Source of the DNA: Thermodesulfovibrio thiophilus DSM 17215 | Lineage (GTDB): Bacteria > Nitrospirota > Thermodesulfovibrionia > Thermodesulfovibrionales > Thermodesulfovibrionaceae | Assembly (NCBI RefSeq): GCF_000423865.1 | Contig: NZ_AUIU01000017.1 | Location: 23,518 to 87,517 of the forward strand | Reading direction: 5' to 3' | DNA: 64,000 nucleotides | In this document: positions 17,690 through 24,345 of the stretch, in pieces | Position numbering within the stretch: position 1 is the first letter of the stretch | Layout: every line of letters starts with the position of its first letter | Translations under genes and position numbers: made by a program | Notes under the pieces: model-generated | What the model saw: only the letters and a program-made list of their open reading frames with translations | The model's database searches: none | Told to the model about the DNA's origin: nothing

Positions 17690-17800
17690 GCAGGTGCATG
17701 GTAACCATGATATCCTGGTTACCTTAGTGACTTAGGTTACCTACTGCACTTTGGTAACCAACCGCACTCTGGTGACATAGATGCAGTTGGTGTTTTTTGT
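17690..17800. repeat. Phased GGTTACC array upstream of parM (centromere/operator candidate)
   Basis: Cores at 17700-17706 (minus orientation), 17717-17723 (plus), 17735-17741 (plus), 17753-17759 (minus), plus degenerate copies GGTGAC at 17771 and GGTG at 17789. Steps are 17, 18, 18, 18 and 18 bp. The right half also shows a direct repeat beginning GCACT. The copy at 17700 has the normal promoter-box context for parM. This resembles the iterons of a type II partition site that doubles as promoter. Function is inferred. Confidence 0.6.
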
Positions 17801-17856
17801 AAGGGGGAAATATAGTTTATTATCATTACTTCGATTTATTCGATTCTTTATTATCT

Positions 17857-18318
17857 TTACTTCGATTTGTCACGATTTGCTTTCAGCTCTGAGGTCACTT
17901 TTCGCTTGATATTTTTAATGCTTCTCTCCACCTGTTTCATGGTTCTTTTATCTCTTTTTAACTTGAAAATGCCGGTTACCTGTCTGATTAAAGCCTTCGT
18001 TCTCACAGGCTTGCCTGCAAGTCTCTGCTGTTTTATGTGAGTATATAGCCATGAGTCTAACTTGCTTTCTATCCCTGCTTGTGCTCTGTCAACTATTTTT
18101 GATAAGTCACGTTTTGACTTGCCTGACAGCTGAAGCTTTATCGCTGTATCATTTCGCCAGAGTTTGTGCACTGCATCCAGCTTTGCCGCATCATCTACTG
18201 TAAGGGGCAGTTCTATAATTTTCCTGCTTATGAAAAACTTTATATCCTTGAGGCGAAACTTCTTAAACCTCTTTAAAATCTCTTCAACTGTAAGATTATG
18301 AAACTGAGCCTGTTGCAT
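17857..18318 (-). CDS. Basic protein of unknown function
   Basis: 153 residues, strongly basic and helical, with no signal or membrane span. It lies 15 nt after the PP-loop gene (18334-19098), so the two form an operon. A late stretch, 'RQVTGIFKLKRDKRTMKQVERSIKNI' spanning about residues 108-135, looks like a nucleic-acid-binding helix pair, but I do not recognise a family. The 3' end and following 30 nt contain two copies of AAATCGAAGTAA. A role together with the PP-loop enzyme in nucleic-acid modification is a guess. Confidence 0.6.
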   Translation of the reverse strand: MQQAQFHNLTVEEILKRFKKFRLKDIKFFISRKIIELPLTVDDAAKLDAVHKLWRNDTAIKLQLSGKSKRDLSKIVDRAQAGIESKLDSWLYTHIKQQRLAGKPVRTKALIRQVTGIFKLKRDKRTMKQVERSIKNIKRKVTSELKANRDKSK

Positions 18319-18333
18319 AAAGTGTTCTCCTTT

Positions 18334-19098
18334 TTAAAACAGACTTAAACTGCCTTCCTCTTCTTCAACCTTTGTTGATAACTCGCTGCTGTACCATGAG
18401 GCAAGCAGCTGCTCTGCTGAGTAAACTCCGTTTTCACGGTACCAGTCCTGCTTTGACAGATAATACTTCTGCACCGATCTCTCAAATAAACGGTACATTT
18501 CAGGCCACCTGTTTTTGTGAGTCTCAATCATGCCCGGTCTGCACACAAATGGACATATAACACATCCAATCCTGCTGAATCCCTCATCATAAAGCGATGG
18601 ATACTCAAGCCCTCTATGCTCTATGTACTCCCACACTTCTGCCTCGTTGAAGTTGAAAATGGGATAGTAGTCTGTGGTGCAGGATTCGGCATTTTTGTTT
18701 ACCATGCTTCTTCTGGCTCTCCTGTAAGATTCCTCAGCTCTCACCCCAAGAATCACGCACTTTGACAGTTTTGTATGAATTCGGTGCTTGAGCTTTGAAC
18801 AACACCACCTCCGCACTTTTGTAGGCGGACCTATGCGTTCTACCCATTTAAAAAAGTTTCTGCCGGGCCTGAGCCACTTAACATGAGGATAGTGTTTAAG
18901 AATAAATCTGGTTACCTCTGGAGGATCTATTGAGGTGTAGTTGTAGTAAGCCACGTACTTAACTCCTGCCTGTTTTACCAGATCAAGCGTTACTATGCTG
19001 TCCTTACCGCCTGAGAATTTAACAGAATAACCCTCTTCAGGCTCATGCTCCCTGATGAAAGAAATTGCTTCATTTATTTTTTCTCTTAGAAAAAGCAT
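18334..19098 (-). CDS. PP-loop PAPS-reductase-family protein
   Basis: 254 residues. PP-loop 'FSGGKDS' near 28-34, then 'RRWCCSKLKH' near 96 and 'GCVICPF' near 178. The CC plus CxxC arrangement is that of Fe-S forms of the PAPS/APS reductase family. The C-terminus lacks the catalytic ECGLH motif of true reductases, so assimilatory sulfate reduction is unlikely. Relatives on mobile elements include IbrA-like and DndC-like proteins. A role in thio-modification or ATP-dependent signalling is possible. It has its own GGTTACC box 19 nt upstream of the ATG. Confidence 0.75.
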   Translation of the reverse strand: MLFLREKINEAISFIREHEPEEGYSVKFSGGKDSIVTLDLVKQAGVKYVAYYNYTSIDPPEVTRFILKHYPHVKWLRPGRNFFKWVERIGPPTKVRRWCCSKLKHRIHTKLSKCVILGVRAEESYRRARRSMVNKNAESCTTDYYPIFNFNEAEVWEYIEHRGLEYPSLYDEGFSRIGCVICPFVCRPGMIETHKNRWPEMYRLFERSVQKYYLSKQDWYRENGVYSAEQLLASWYSSELSTKVEEEEGSLSLF

Positions 19099-19124
19099 CT
19101 ATATATAACAGGCGTCTGGTAACC
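19099..19124 (-). promoter_or_regulatory. GGTTACC box directly before the PP-loop gene
   Basis: GGTTACC (19124-19118, minus strand), 10 nt, TATATA, then ATG after only 19 nt in total. No Shine-Dalgarno sequence fits between. It immediately follows the T-run of the preceding RNA terminator. Confidence 0.55.
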
Positions 19125-19126
19125 AT

Positions 19127-19169
19127 AAAAAAAGCCAACGCCAGGGAGGGGCAAGCTTCCGGCGTTGGC
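19127..19169 (-). terminator. Intrinsic terminator of the small RNA
   Basis: Minus strand: stem GCCAACGCC / GGCGTTGGC (19169-19161 with 19142-19134) followed by seven T (19133-19127). The stem is nearly the same as that of the terminator at 19330-19379 (GCTAACGCC). Confidence 0.8.
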
Positions 19170-19250
19170 CCTAAGAACCTCACCGCTGCAGGGTGCTGGG
19201 CTTCCCGCGTCCGTGCGGAAGCTGCAACAAGCGAGGTTTTCTAATTTCAC
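19127..19250 (-). ncRNA. Structured small RNA candidate with own box and terminator
   Basis: About 120 nt on the minus strand with no reading frame, between a GGTTACC box (19278-19272) and an intrinsic terminator (19169-19127). The body can fold as a rod: outer stem AACCTC/GAGGTT (19241-19236 with 19180-19175), inner stem GCAG/CTGC, apical stem GCTTCC/GGAAGC. The region is much more GC-rich than its surroundings, as stable RNAs in AT-rich genomes are. No known RNA family is recognised. It could be an antisense or regulatory RNA of transfer or replication. Confidence 0.6.
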
Positions 19251-19254
19251 CTCT

Positions 19255-19278
19255 TACACTAGCAGGTGTGTGGTAACC
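19255..19278 (-). promoter_or_regulatory. GGTTACC box of the small RNA
   Basis: GGTTACC (19278-19272), then a spacer containing CACCTGC, then TAGTGTAAG. Spacer and -10 region are nearly identical to those of the parM box (17706-17685), showing that the signal is longer than seven bases. Confidence 0.55.
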
Positions 19279-19329
19279 AAATTTTTCAGGGAGTGGAGAG
19301 AATAATGGGGGGGTAATTGTTTTCATATA

Positions 19330-19379
19330 AAAAGCTAACGCCTGATATGCTGCATATTTTTTCACTGGCGTTAGCTTTT
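19330..19379 (-). terminator. Terminator after the HU gene
   Basis: Perfect 13-bp arms AAAAGCTAACGCC and GGCGTTAGCTTTT around a 24-nt loop. With its A- and T-rich ends it can work in both directions. It closes the topoisomerase III-HU unit and separates it from the small RNA. Confidence 0.8.
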
Positions 19380-19400
19380 ACACACGTTGCAGTCTGAAAG

Positions 19401-19667
19401 TTAAAGAGATCTCAGCTCTAAAGACGGCACGAACTTGAGCGCCTTCTTTGGCGGAACTTTAACAGGCTGCCCTGTTTTTGGATTCCTGGCAACCCTTGCA
19501 TTTCTCATGACTACCCTGAAAGTGCCAAATCGCGGAATTCTCAATTCCTCTCCATTTCTGGCAAGATCAGAAACTATGGCTATCGCTGAATTAACAGCTC
19601 TCTCCGCATCTTTCCGGCTGATGCCGCTTTTCTTTGAAACCTCTAGTATAAATTCTGTCTTGGTCAA
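19401..19667 (-). CDS. HU/IHF-family DNA-bending protein
   Basis: 88 residues and full family length. N-terminal 'MTKTEFILEVSKKSG', then 'IPRFGTF' and the arm with 'RNPKTGQP' (near 61-68), the minor-groove-binding signature. It should help fold the origin, partition or recombination complexes of the element. It starts 6 nt after the topoisomerase III stop and is clearly co-transcribed. HU versus IHF subunit cannot be decided by eye. Confidence 0.95.
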   Translation of the reverse strand: MTKTEFILEVSKKSGISRKDAERAVNSAIAIVSDLARNGEELRIPRFGTFRVVMRNARVARNPKTGQPVKVPPKKALKFVPSLELRSL

Positions 19668-19673
19668 TATCCA

Positions 19674-21662
19674 TCACCCCCTTTCTGTCTTTTTTCTGTT
19701 GCCCGCTCCGGCTCTGCCAGAGTTAGACGATCTTTTACTCCATGATGATTTTTTATGTCCTGCTTTGACAGTGGCAAACTTTTTAAATCCTGATTTACCT
19801 GTAAAACTGCGACTACCCTGATATGAAACCTCTGCATTTTTAATTTTTTCAACGAAGTGATGCACATAGCTCTTAATACTGTTAAGAAATGAGCTTATGT
19901 CCTTGACTTCTCCTCTTGCTATCCTGTCAAGTTCTTGCTCCCACAATGCCGTGTACTCCGGGGATGCAACTTTCTCATCCCTTAAAAGATTTTTTATGAG
20001 AAATATGGCTTTCTCTGATGGCGTGAAATTTTTGCCATCTTTTATCAGGTAGTGCCTGTCCTTAAGTGCAGAAAGTATTCCCGCTCTTGTTGCAGGTGTT
20101 CCAATCCCCGCATTTTCCCTGAGGATTTTCTTCAGGCTTTGATCGGTTACAACTTTGTGAGCATTTGCCATAACCTCAAGAAGGGAAGCATCGGTGTATC
20201 TGGGTGGTGGCTGCGTTTGTTTTGTAACCGCCTCAGCACTCTTAACTAAAACCTTTTCCTGTTCCTTAAGCACAGGCAGTATCACATCGCCCTTTAGCCC
20301 GCCGTAAACTTCTCTCCATCCCGCGTCTATCAGCGTTTTGCCCCTTGCAATAAAGTTGTGATTCTGAACTTTAATGTAAACCGAGGTGTTCTTGAATTTG
20401 CAGTCCGGATAGAAGGCTGATATGAATCTCCTGAGAACAAGTTCGTATATCCTGAATTCATCCTGAGAGAGCTGCCCTGTCGGTATGCCCTGAGGGATAA
20501 GAGCATGGTGATCTGTGAGCTTTGATGCATCAAACACTCTTTTACTGGATGGATCCACGTTGCACCTGTTCAAACTGAACTTTACAGGAGTTTGAACGAG
20601 CAGATGGAGGATCTTTTTTACATGAGGCACATAACCGGGATCAAGATGTCTGGATTCTGTTCTTGGATATGAAAGCAGTTTCTTTTCATAGAGGGATTGT
20701 GCAATGTCAAGCGTTTTATCAGCTGGAAAAGAAAACATTCTGTTTGCTTCCTGCTGAAGAGTGGTGAGAGAGAAAAGCTCTGGCGGTTTCTCAGCTGAAA
20801 CTTTGCTTACGACTTTCTCGATGATGCCCTCCTTGCCATTGACTTCTTCAGCAATTGCCTCTGCTGTATTTTTTTCAGCAAGTGCATACATGGAATTAAG
20901 TCCCTGAATATCATCCTTTTCATCTGCTTCTTTGTTCTCACTGCTGTGAATTTTTTTAAAGTAGATTCCCTTGAATGCATCTGACCTCCCTGAAAACTCT
21001 GCGTTTACATTGTAGTAAGTCACAGGTTTAAAATTTTTTATCTCTTCTTGTCTCTGAACCACAAGAGCAAGTACCGCTGTCTGAACCCTGCCAATGCTGA
21101 ACAGTTCTCCTTTACCGCTTTTTACAGTGACTGCTCTTGTTGCATTTATCCCCACCAGCCAGTCAGCCCATTGTCTTGCAAGCGCAGATTGATAAAGCCT
21201 GTCAAACTCTTTCTCTGGCTTTAAATTCTGCATGCCTCGCCTGATAACATCCGCAGTTAGCGCCTCTGATGTCCAGAATCTATAAACTGGCTTTTTGTTT
21301 TTAGCAAGCTTTAAAATCAGCCTCTGAATTAGTTCTCCCTCTCTTCCGGCATCACCACAGTTGACTATGGCTGACACGTCACTTCGGTGTATCAGCTCTT
21401 TGATGATTTTGAACTGCTTTGCGGCTGACTGAATGACCCTGTACTGAAACTGTTCAGGGATGATTGGAAGATGGGCTATATCCCACTTTTTCCACTCAGG
21501 GTTGTACTCTTCAGGAGGTTTTAGTGCACAGAGATGCCCGTATGCCCAGGTTATTACGTGATTGTCTCCTTCAATGTATCCATCCCTGCGGTTTTTAGCT
21601 CCCAGTGCATTTGCAAAATCTACTGCCACTGAAGGCTTTTCTGTTAAAAGTAAAAGTTTCAT
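19674..21662 (-). CDS. topB: DNA topoisomerase III (type IA)
   Basis: 662 residues. Toprim 'LTEKPSVA' at the N-terminus and 'NCGDAGREGE' near 101; active-site block 'LSYPRTESRHL' with Tyr near 330; 'FSIGRVQT' near 189. It decatenates or relaxes DNA and is common on conjugative elements. It ends in a basic Ser/Gly/Lys tail with no zinc-finger cysteines seen. It is transcribed with HU and preceded by two GGTTACC boxes and a hairpin leader. Confidence 0.93.
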   Translation of the reverse strand: MKLLLLTEKPSVAVDFANALGAKNRRDGYIEGDNHVITWAYGHLCALKPPEEYNPEWKKWDIAHLPIIPEQFQYRVIQSAAKQFKIIKELIHRSDVSAIVNCGDAGREGELIQRLILKLAKNKKPVYRFWTSEALTADVIRRGMQNLKPEKEFDRLYQSALARQWADWLVGINATRAVTVKSGKGELFSIGRVQTAVLALVVQRQEEIKNFKPVTYYNVNAEFSGRSDAFKGIYFKKIHSSENKEADEKDDIQGLNSMYALAEKNTAEAIAEEVNGKEGIIEKVVSKVSAEKPPELFSLTTLQQEANRMFSFPADKTLDIAQSLYEKKLLSYPRTESRHLDPGYVPHVKKILHLLVQTPVKFSLNRCNVDPSSKRVFDASKLTDHHALIPQGIPTGQLSQDEFRIYELVLRRFISAFYPDCKFKNTSVYIKVQNHNFIARGKTLIDAGWREVYGGLKGDVILPVLKEQEKVLVKSAEAVTKQTQPPPRYTDASLLEVMANAHKVVTDQSLKKILRENAGIGTPATRAGILSALKDRHYLIKDGKNFTPSEKAIFLIKNLLRDEKVASPEYTALWEQELDRIARGEVKDISSFLNSIKSYVHHFVEKIKNAEVSYQGSRSFTGKSGFKKFATVKAGHKKSSWSKRSSNSGRAGAGNRKKTERG

Positions 21663-21663
21663 A

Positions 21664-21714
21664 TTAACTTTGTGCGACTAAGCCCCCTTCCGTGAGGTAA
21701 GGGAGGAGTCGCAT
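21664..21714 (-). other. Hairpin leader of topB, possible 16-codon leader ORF
   Basis: Outer stem GCGACT/AGTCGC (21674-21679 with 21707-21712) encloses a CCCCTTCC/GGTAAGGG hairpin. The 14-nt core CCCCTTCCGTGAGG (21684-21697) recurs exactly at 30827-30840 in an IS605-like remnant. On the minus strand an ATG at 21714 opens 16 codons ending in TAA just before topB, but its AGGAGG is too close to the ATG. It may be leader structure or transposon debris. Confidence 0.35.
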
Positions 21715-21734
21715 CCTCCTTTCAAGGGTTCTTA

Positions 21735-21807
21735 ATTAAACAGGTGGGCTGGTAACCAGAAATTTTCTTACTTTGACTTTCTCTAATAAATCGTACATCT
21801 GGTAACC
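21735..21807 (-). promoter_or_regulatory. Two GGTTACC boxes upstream of topB
   Basis: Minus-strand boxes at 21807-21801 (followed by 10 nt and TTTATTAG) and 21757-21751 (followed by 10 nt and TTTAATTAAG), 50 bp apart. The nearer one would give a leader of about 70 nt containing the hairpin. Tandem boxes occur at no other gene except parM. Confidence 0.55.
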
Positions 21808-21812
21808 AAAAC

Positions 21813-21830
21813 TACGTTACTAGTAACGTA
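21813..21830. promoter_or_regulatory. 18-bp perfect palindrome beside the candidate origin
   Basis: TACGTTAC-TA-GTAACGTA reads the same on both strands. It lies 5 bp from a GGTTACC box and immediately before the AT-only stretch, as expected for an operator or initiator site. It contains GTTAC half-motifs related to the box core. Confidence 0.45.
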
Positions 21831-21833
21831 CGC

Positions 21834-22200
21834 TTTTATATAAAAAAATAAATAATATATATATTATATTTTTAAAATAAATATATTTATTATTATAAGC
21901 GTAGCTATAGAGGATAGAGGGGGATTATTAAGGGGGGGAAAGGAGACCTGGTTTCCAATTCATCGCTTAAAAGATTATAAAAATCAATAAGTTATGCTTT
22001 TTGCCCCGCCGCTGCAGTTTTTTAATTAATATTTGAATTTTTCCGCGCCCGCCTGTAACCTGGCGTCAATACTTGATTTGATGCTGACAGCATTGCTGAC
22101 AGCATTACTGATTGCATACCTGACAGCATTGCTGATTGCATTGCTGAGTGTATTACTGGGAGTATTACTATCAGAAAAGTTTATTTTATTTTTTATTTAT
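21834..22200. other. Candidate replication origin: AT-only stretch plus 12-bp iterons
   Basis: No gene is supported in the long gap 21663-22448. It holds an almost pure A/T run (21834-21898) suited to DNA unwinding, G-rich patches near 21915-21950, and seven tandem 12-bp repeats of the type GCTGACAGCATT (22083-22166). The same repeats lie inside the replication-organiser gene (25640-25771). Origin function is inferred from this pairing, the neighbouring topB/HU genes and the palindrome. Confidence 0.5.
22083..22166 (+). repeat. Seven 12-bp tandem repeats (noncoding array)
   Basis: Units: GCTGACAGCATT twice, then ACTGATTGCATA, CCTGACAGCATT, GCTGATTGCATT, GCTGAGTGTATT and ACTGGGAGTATT, then a partial unit. 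Unit variants match those at 25640-25771 in kind and partly in order, so the arrays are related by duplication. Confidence 0.85.
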
Positions 22201-22210
22201 CTCTCAGCTC

Positions 22211-22285
22211 TGTTTTAGAACTTTTCAATGTCCAGTTTGTGGAATTGTAACGCCAAGAGATGTTAATTCGGTTTTAAACTTTTTG
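22211..22285 (+). pseudogene. Possible TnpB (IS605 OrfB) C-terminal remnant
   Basis: A short frame reads 'FQCPVCGIVTPRDVNSVLNF'. CPxCG followed by RDxN is the zinc-finger/RuvC-III end of TnpB proteins (usual form C..CG...DRDxNAA.NI). There is no second CxxC upstream and no start, so only the tail remains. A dispersed repeat follows at 22357-22428, as an element right end would. Confidence 0.4.
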
Positions 22286-22356
22286 AAAATCTACCAGTAT
22301 GCCGTGCGGCACGGTCTGAGAGCAATGACAACTCTCAGTATTGCCAGAATGACACT

Positions 22357-22428
22357 AAATCCAGTTTCTGGCAAAAACCGAAGGGCTTTATATAAGCCTG
22401 TCATCCTGAACTACCTGAATGCTCGGTG
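22357..22428 (+). repeat. Dispersed repeat, copy A (matches 61514-61585 inverted)
   Basis: About 72 bp, largely identical to the reverse complement of 61514-61585. Shared blocks include GTTTCTGGCAAAAACCG, TGTCATCCTGAACTA and TGCTCGGTG. It lies after the TnpB-like tail, which suggests a mobile-element right end or a MITE-like derivative. Confidence 0.6.
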
Positions 22429-22448
22429 CCTTTGACGCCGAGAGGATG

Positions 22449-22964
22449 TCACGGGATAAGTTTGAGTTCTTTAAGCCTTATTCTCATGGCTTCATGTGAA
22501 ACCATGAATATCTCAGCAAGTTCCTTAACATCTGTGCCGTATGCATTGACATACTTTCTAACCCAGTGCTTTGGCATCAGCAGTTCACTTGCAAAAGCAT
22601 CTGCAAGCCGTTCAATTTTTTTCTCAACATCCTTGCTAGGACTGATGTTTGCAGTAGACGTTAAAACTTTTGCAATCCTGTGGTGCCTTAAGGCAATGTG
22701 GGCAAGCTCATGGGCTATTGTAAAGTTTCTTCTGGCTTCACAAATAAAAACATTAACAAGAATTAAAAAACTCCCTGACTTTACAGGGACAACAGTGCCG
22801 TGCACTTCTTCAGGCAGTTCATCGGACAGGACAATTTCAGCATTCAGATGCCTGGCCACCTGTATAAGATCAACCGGTGGCTCATTAATTCCGAGATCTT
22901 TAAGCAGTTTTCTCGCAACAGTTTTAACACTTTCTGCATCAGGAAGTTTTACTGTCCCTGCCAC
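22449..22964 (-). CDS. ImmA/IrrE-family zinc metallopeptidase
   Basis: 171 residues. Zinc motif HELAH at residues 85-89 within 'FTIAHELAHIALRHH'. It overlaps the end of the HTH repressor gene by 26 nt, the classic immR-immA order of ICEBs1 and related phages, where the protease cleaves the repressor after induction. Length fits the family. I infer that it relieves repression of the early rightward operon. Confidence 0.88.
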   Translation of the reverse strand: MAGTVKLPDAESVKTVARKLLKDLGINEPPVDLIQVARHLNAEIVLSDELPEEVHGTVVPVKSGSFLILVNVFICEARRNFTIAHELAHIALRHHRIAKVLTSTANISPSKDVEKKIERLADAFASELLMPKHWVRKYVNAYGTDVKELAEIFMVSHEAMRIRLKELKLIP

Positions 22965-23625
22965 TGCTGCCCTTCATATTAGAGGCTAAAACAGCGTTTA
23001 ATATGGCCTCTATCGCTTTTATGGTTTTATCCATGCTTTCAGGAGGAATCTGCTTAAGAGACCTAAAAAGCTGCATTAAGAGAGTCTTATTATCCAGCAG
23101 TTCTCTTAACTCATCCGGAATATATTGAGCTTTAACAAGGTAATCGGTGACGTCCTTGTTTAAAATTTTTGCGATTTTTATAACATCTGCCCTGCTTAAC
23201 GCTGCCTGTCCTACAAACACCTGACGAATCATATCCCGTGAAATCCCATGTTTTTCAAGAAGTACAATATCATTATCCTTTAAATCCTGCCTCAGCTGCC
23301 TTATAAACTCAGATGGCATTGAAATCGGGAAATGAGAGTCCTCTTGTTGTTTGAGTTTCAGCTTATTTCTTATTTCCTTTGGAGCTTTGATCTGAGCAAG
23401 CAGAAATAAAAGCTGGGTTCTCAGCTCCTCTTCATCCTTCTTGTCTCTGGCCAGAACCTCTGCAATCTTTTTAATAGCCTCTTCAGAGGGAACCCTGATT
23501 CCCTTTTCGATATAAGAAATGTGGACGTAGTTCATGCCTACCTTATCACAAAGTTCTTGAAGCATCCAGCCTTTTTCTTCTCTCCTCTGCCTTATCAGCT
23601 TTCCAAGTTTTTCCTCTGGCGTCAC
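22939..23625 (-). CDS. XRE-type HTH repressor, ImmR-like
   Basis: 228 residues starting at GTG 23625 with AGGAGGG upstream. The N-terminal XRE domain (about 5-62) holds 'LQELCDKVGMNYVHISYIEKG'. A second HTH-like stretch near 120-165 ('GISRDMIRQVFVGQAALS') makes it longer than a minimal ImmR. It is paired with the overlapping ImmA-like protease. The divergent gap 23626-23826 holds perfect inverted repeats that are its likely operators. Confidence 0.85.
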   Translation of the reverse strand: MTPEEKLGKLIRQRREEKGWMLQELCDKVGMNYVHISYIEKGIRVPSEEAIKKIAEVLARDKKDEEELRTQLLFLLAQIKAPKEIRNKLKLKQQEDSHFPISMPSEFIRQLRQDLKDNDIVLLEKHGISRDMIRQVFVGQAALSRADVIKIAKILNKDVTDYLVKAQYIPDELRELLDNKTLLMQLFRSLKQIPPESMDKTIKAIEAILNAVLASNMKGSSGRDSKTS

Positions 23626-23826
23626 AGCGGTTACCAGCCCTCCTGTTAATAATAAAAACCCTTAAGGTTAATTATAGCAAAATATAACAAAAATTGTTAT
23701 ACAAACGAATTTTGAAATGTTAAATATAATAACTTAACAAGTTATGTTATGTAATAAAAAAACTATTGACAAACATACGTAGTTGTGTTGTATGATCAAG
23801 GAATGCATCTAAGAAAAGGAGGCAGT
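23626..23826. promoter_or_regulatory. Divergent control region with inverted-repeat operators
   Basis: Perfect inverted repeats TATAACAA-AAA-TTGTTATA (23683-23701) and ATAACTT-AAC-AAGTTAT (23729-23745), then an imperfect one around ATACGTA (23772-23787) inside the rightward promoter. A GGTTACC box in plus orientation (23629-23635) overlaps the repressor's ribosome-binding region. It is the only box that could feed the rightward early operon. The arrangement is that of a lysogeny-type switch. Confidence 0.7.
23766..23796 (+). promoter_or_regulatory. Rightward early promoter (sigma-70-like) with operator in the spacer
   Basis: TTGACA at 23766-23771 and TATGAT at 23791-23796 (19-bp spacer, long; TGTATG would give 17). 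The spacer contains AACATACGTAGTTGTG, which recurs exactly at 24559-24574. It puts transcription start near 23803, so the ATG at 23827 is the right start of the next gene. Confidence 0.65.
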
Positions 23827-24048
23827 ATGGAAGTAAGTGAGAAATTAAGTGAGAGGGAGGAAATTAAGAAACGAATCCTTGAGCTGAGAGCTTCGGGAAT
23901 TCGCTACGAACAAATGGCTCTTGAGATAGGGCTGTCGCTTGACACCATAAGAAGATTCCTGTACACAAAAAACAGAGTTCCCGCTGAGATTACTATGCTA
24001 AAGATCAAAAACTGGCTTAAGCAGAGAGAAACTTCAGATGTTCTATAA
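23827..24048 (+). CDS. Small HTH protein, first gene of the early operon
   Basis: 73 residues from ATG 23827, chosen because it has AAGGAGG at the right distance and lies after the promoter. The sequence 'GIRYEQMALEIGLSLDTIRRFLYTK' forms a helix-turn-helix of the Cro/resolvase-like type. Being first after the ImmR-controlled promoter, it may be a Cro-like or excision regulator. No family name can be assigned. Confidence 0.7.
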   Translation: MEVSEKLSEREEIKKRILELRASGIRYEQMALEIGLSLDTIRRFLYTKNRVPAEITMLKIKNWLKQRETSDVL

Positions 24049-24121
24049 AAAACCTGCGTTCCAGAAAATGCAACAGTTTATGAAAGTTTTCATCAGAACA
24101 GGTAAGAAAATACGGCATTAA
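24038..24121 (+). CDS. Possible 27-residue translationally coupled ORF
   Basis: ATG 24038 overlaps the end of the HTH gene by 11 nt and gives a basic 27-residue peptide ending in KKIRH. It lacks its own ribosome-binding site and could depend on coupling. Coding status is uncertain. Confidence 0.3.
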   Translation: MFYKKPAFQKMQQFMKVFIRTGKKIRH

Positions 24122-24125
24122 CAAG

Positions 24126-24323
24126 ATGTTTGAGGAAATAAAGCAAAAATACACAAAAAGGAGGCAAAAAGTGAAAGAAAAATGCCACAGAGACAGAGAA
24201 AATCTTAAAAAGATTGAAGAGATGGACGAAGATGAACTCTGGGACAGATACATTACCGAGCACTTGAAAATGGAAAGACAGTTAAAGAAAGAAATGAAAA
24301 AAGCAAAAAAAATTAAAAAATAA
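24126..24323 (+). CDS. Small highly charged coiled-coil protein
   Basis: 65 residues, almost all helical and charged, ending in 'KKAKKIKK'. It sits between the small HTH gene and the sigma-factor gene, with only a weak ribosome-binding site, so translation may depend on the upstream frame. A possible anti-sigma or adaptor role is only suggested by place. No family is recognised. Confidence 0.5.
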   Translation: MFEEIKQKYTKRRQKVKEKCHRDRENLKKIEEMDEDELWDRYITEHLKMERQLKKEMKKAKKIKK

Positions 24324-24345
24324 CAAACCTCAGCAGGAGGGGCAT

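Noticed and set aside
18334..19098. Assimilatory PAPS/APS reductase
   Set aside because: The catalytic C-terminal ECGLH-type motif is absent and the gene lies on the mobile element away from sulfur-assimilation genes.
22083..22166. CRISPR array
   Set aside because: Units are contiguous 12-bp tandem repeats with no spacers, and no cas genes other than a Cas4-like nuclease far away.
22033..22218. Small reading frame across the noncoding 12-bp repeats
   Set aside because: It is only a translation of the repeat, with no ribosome-binding site.
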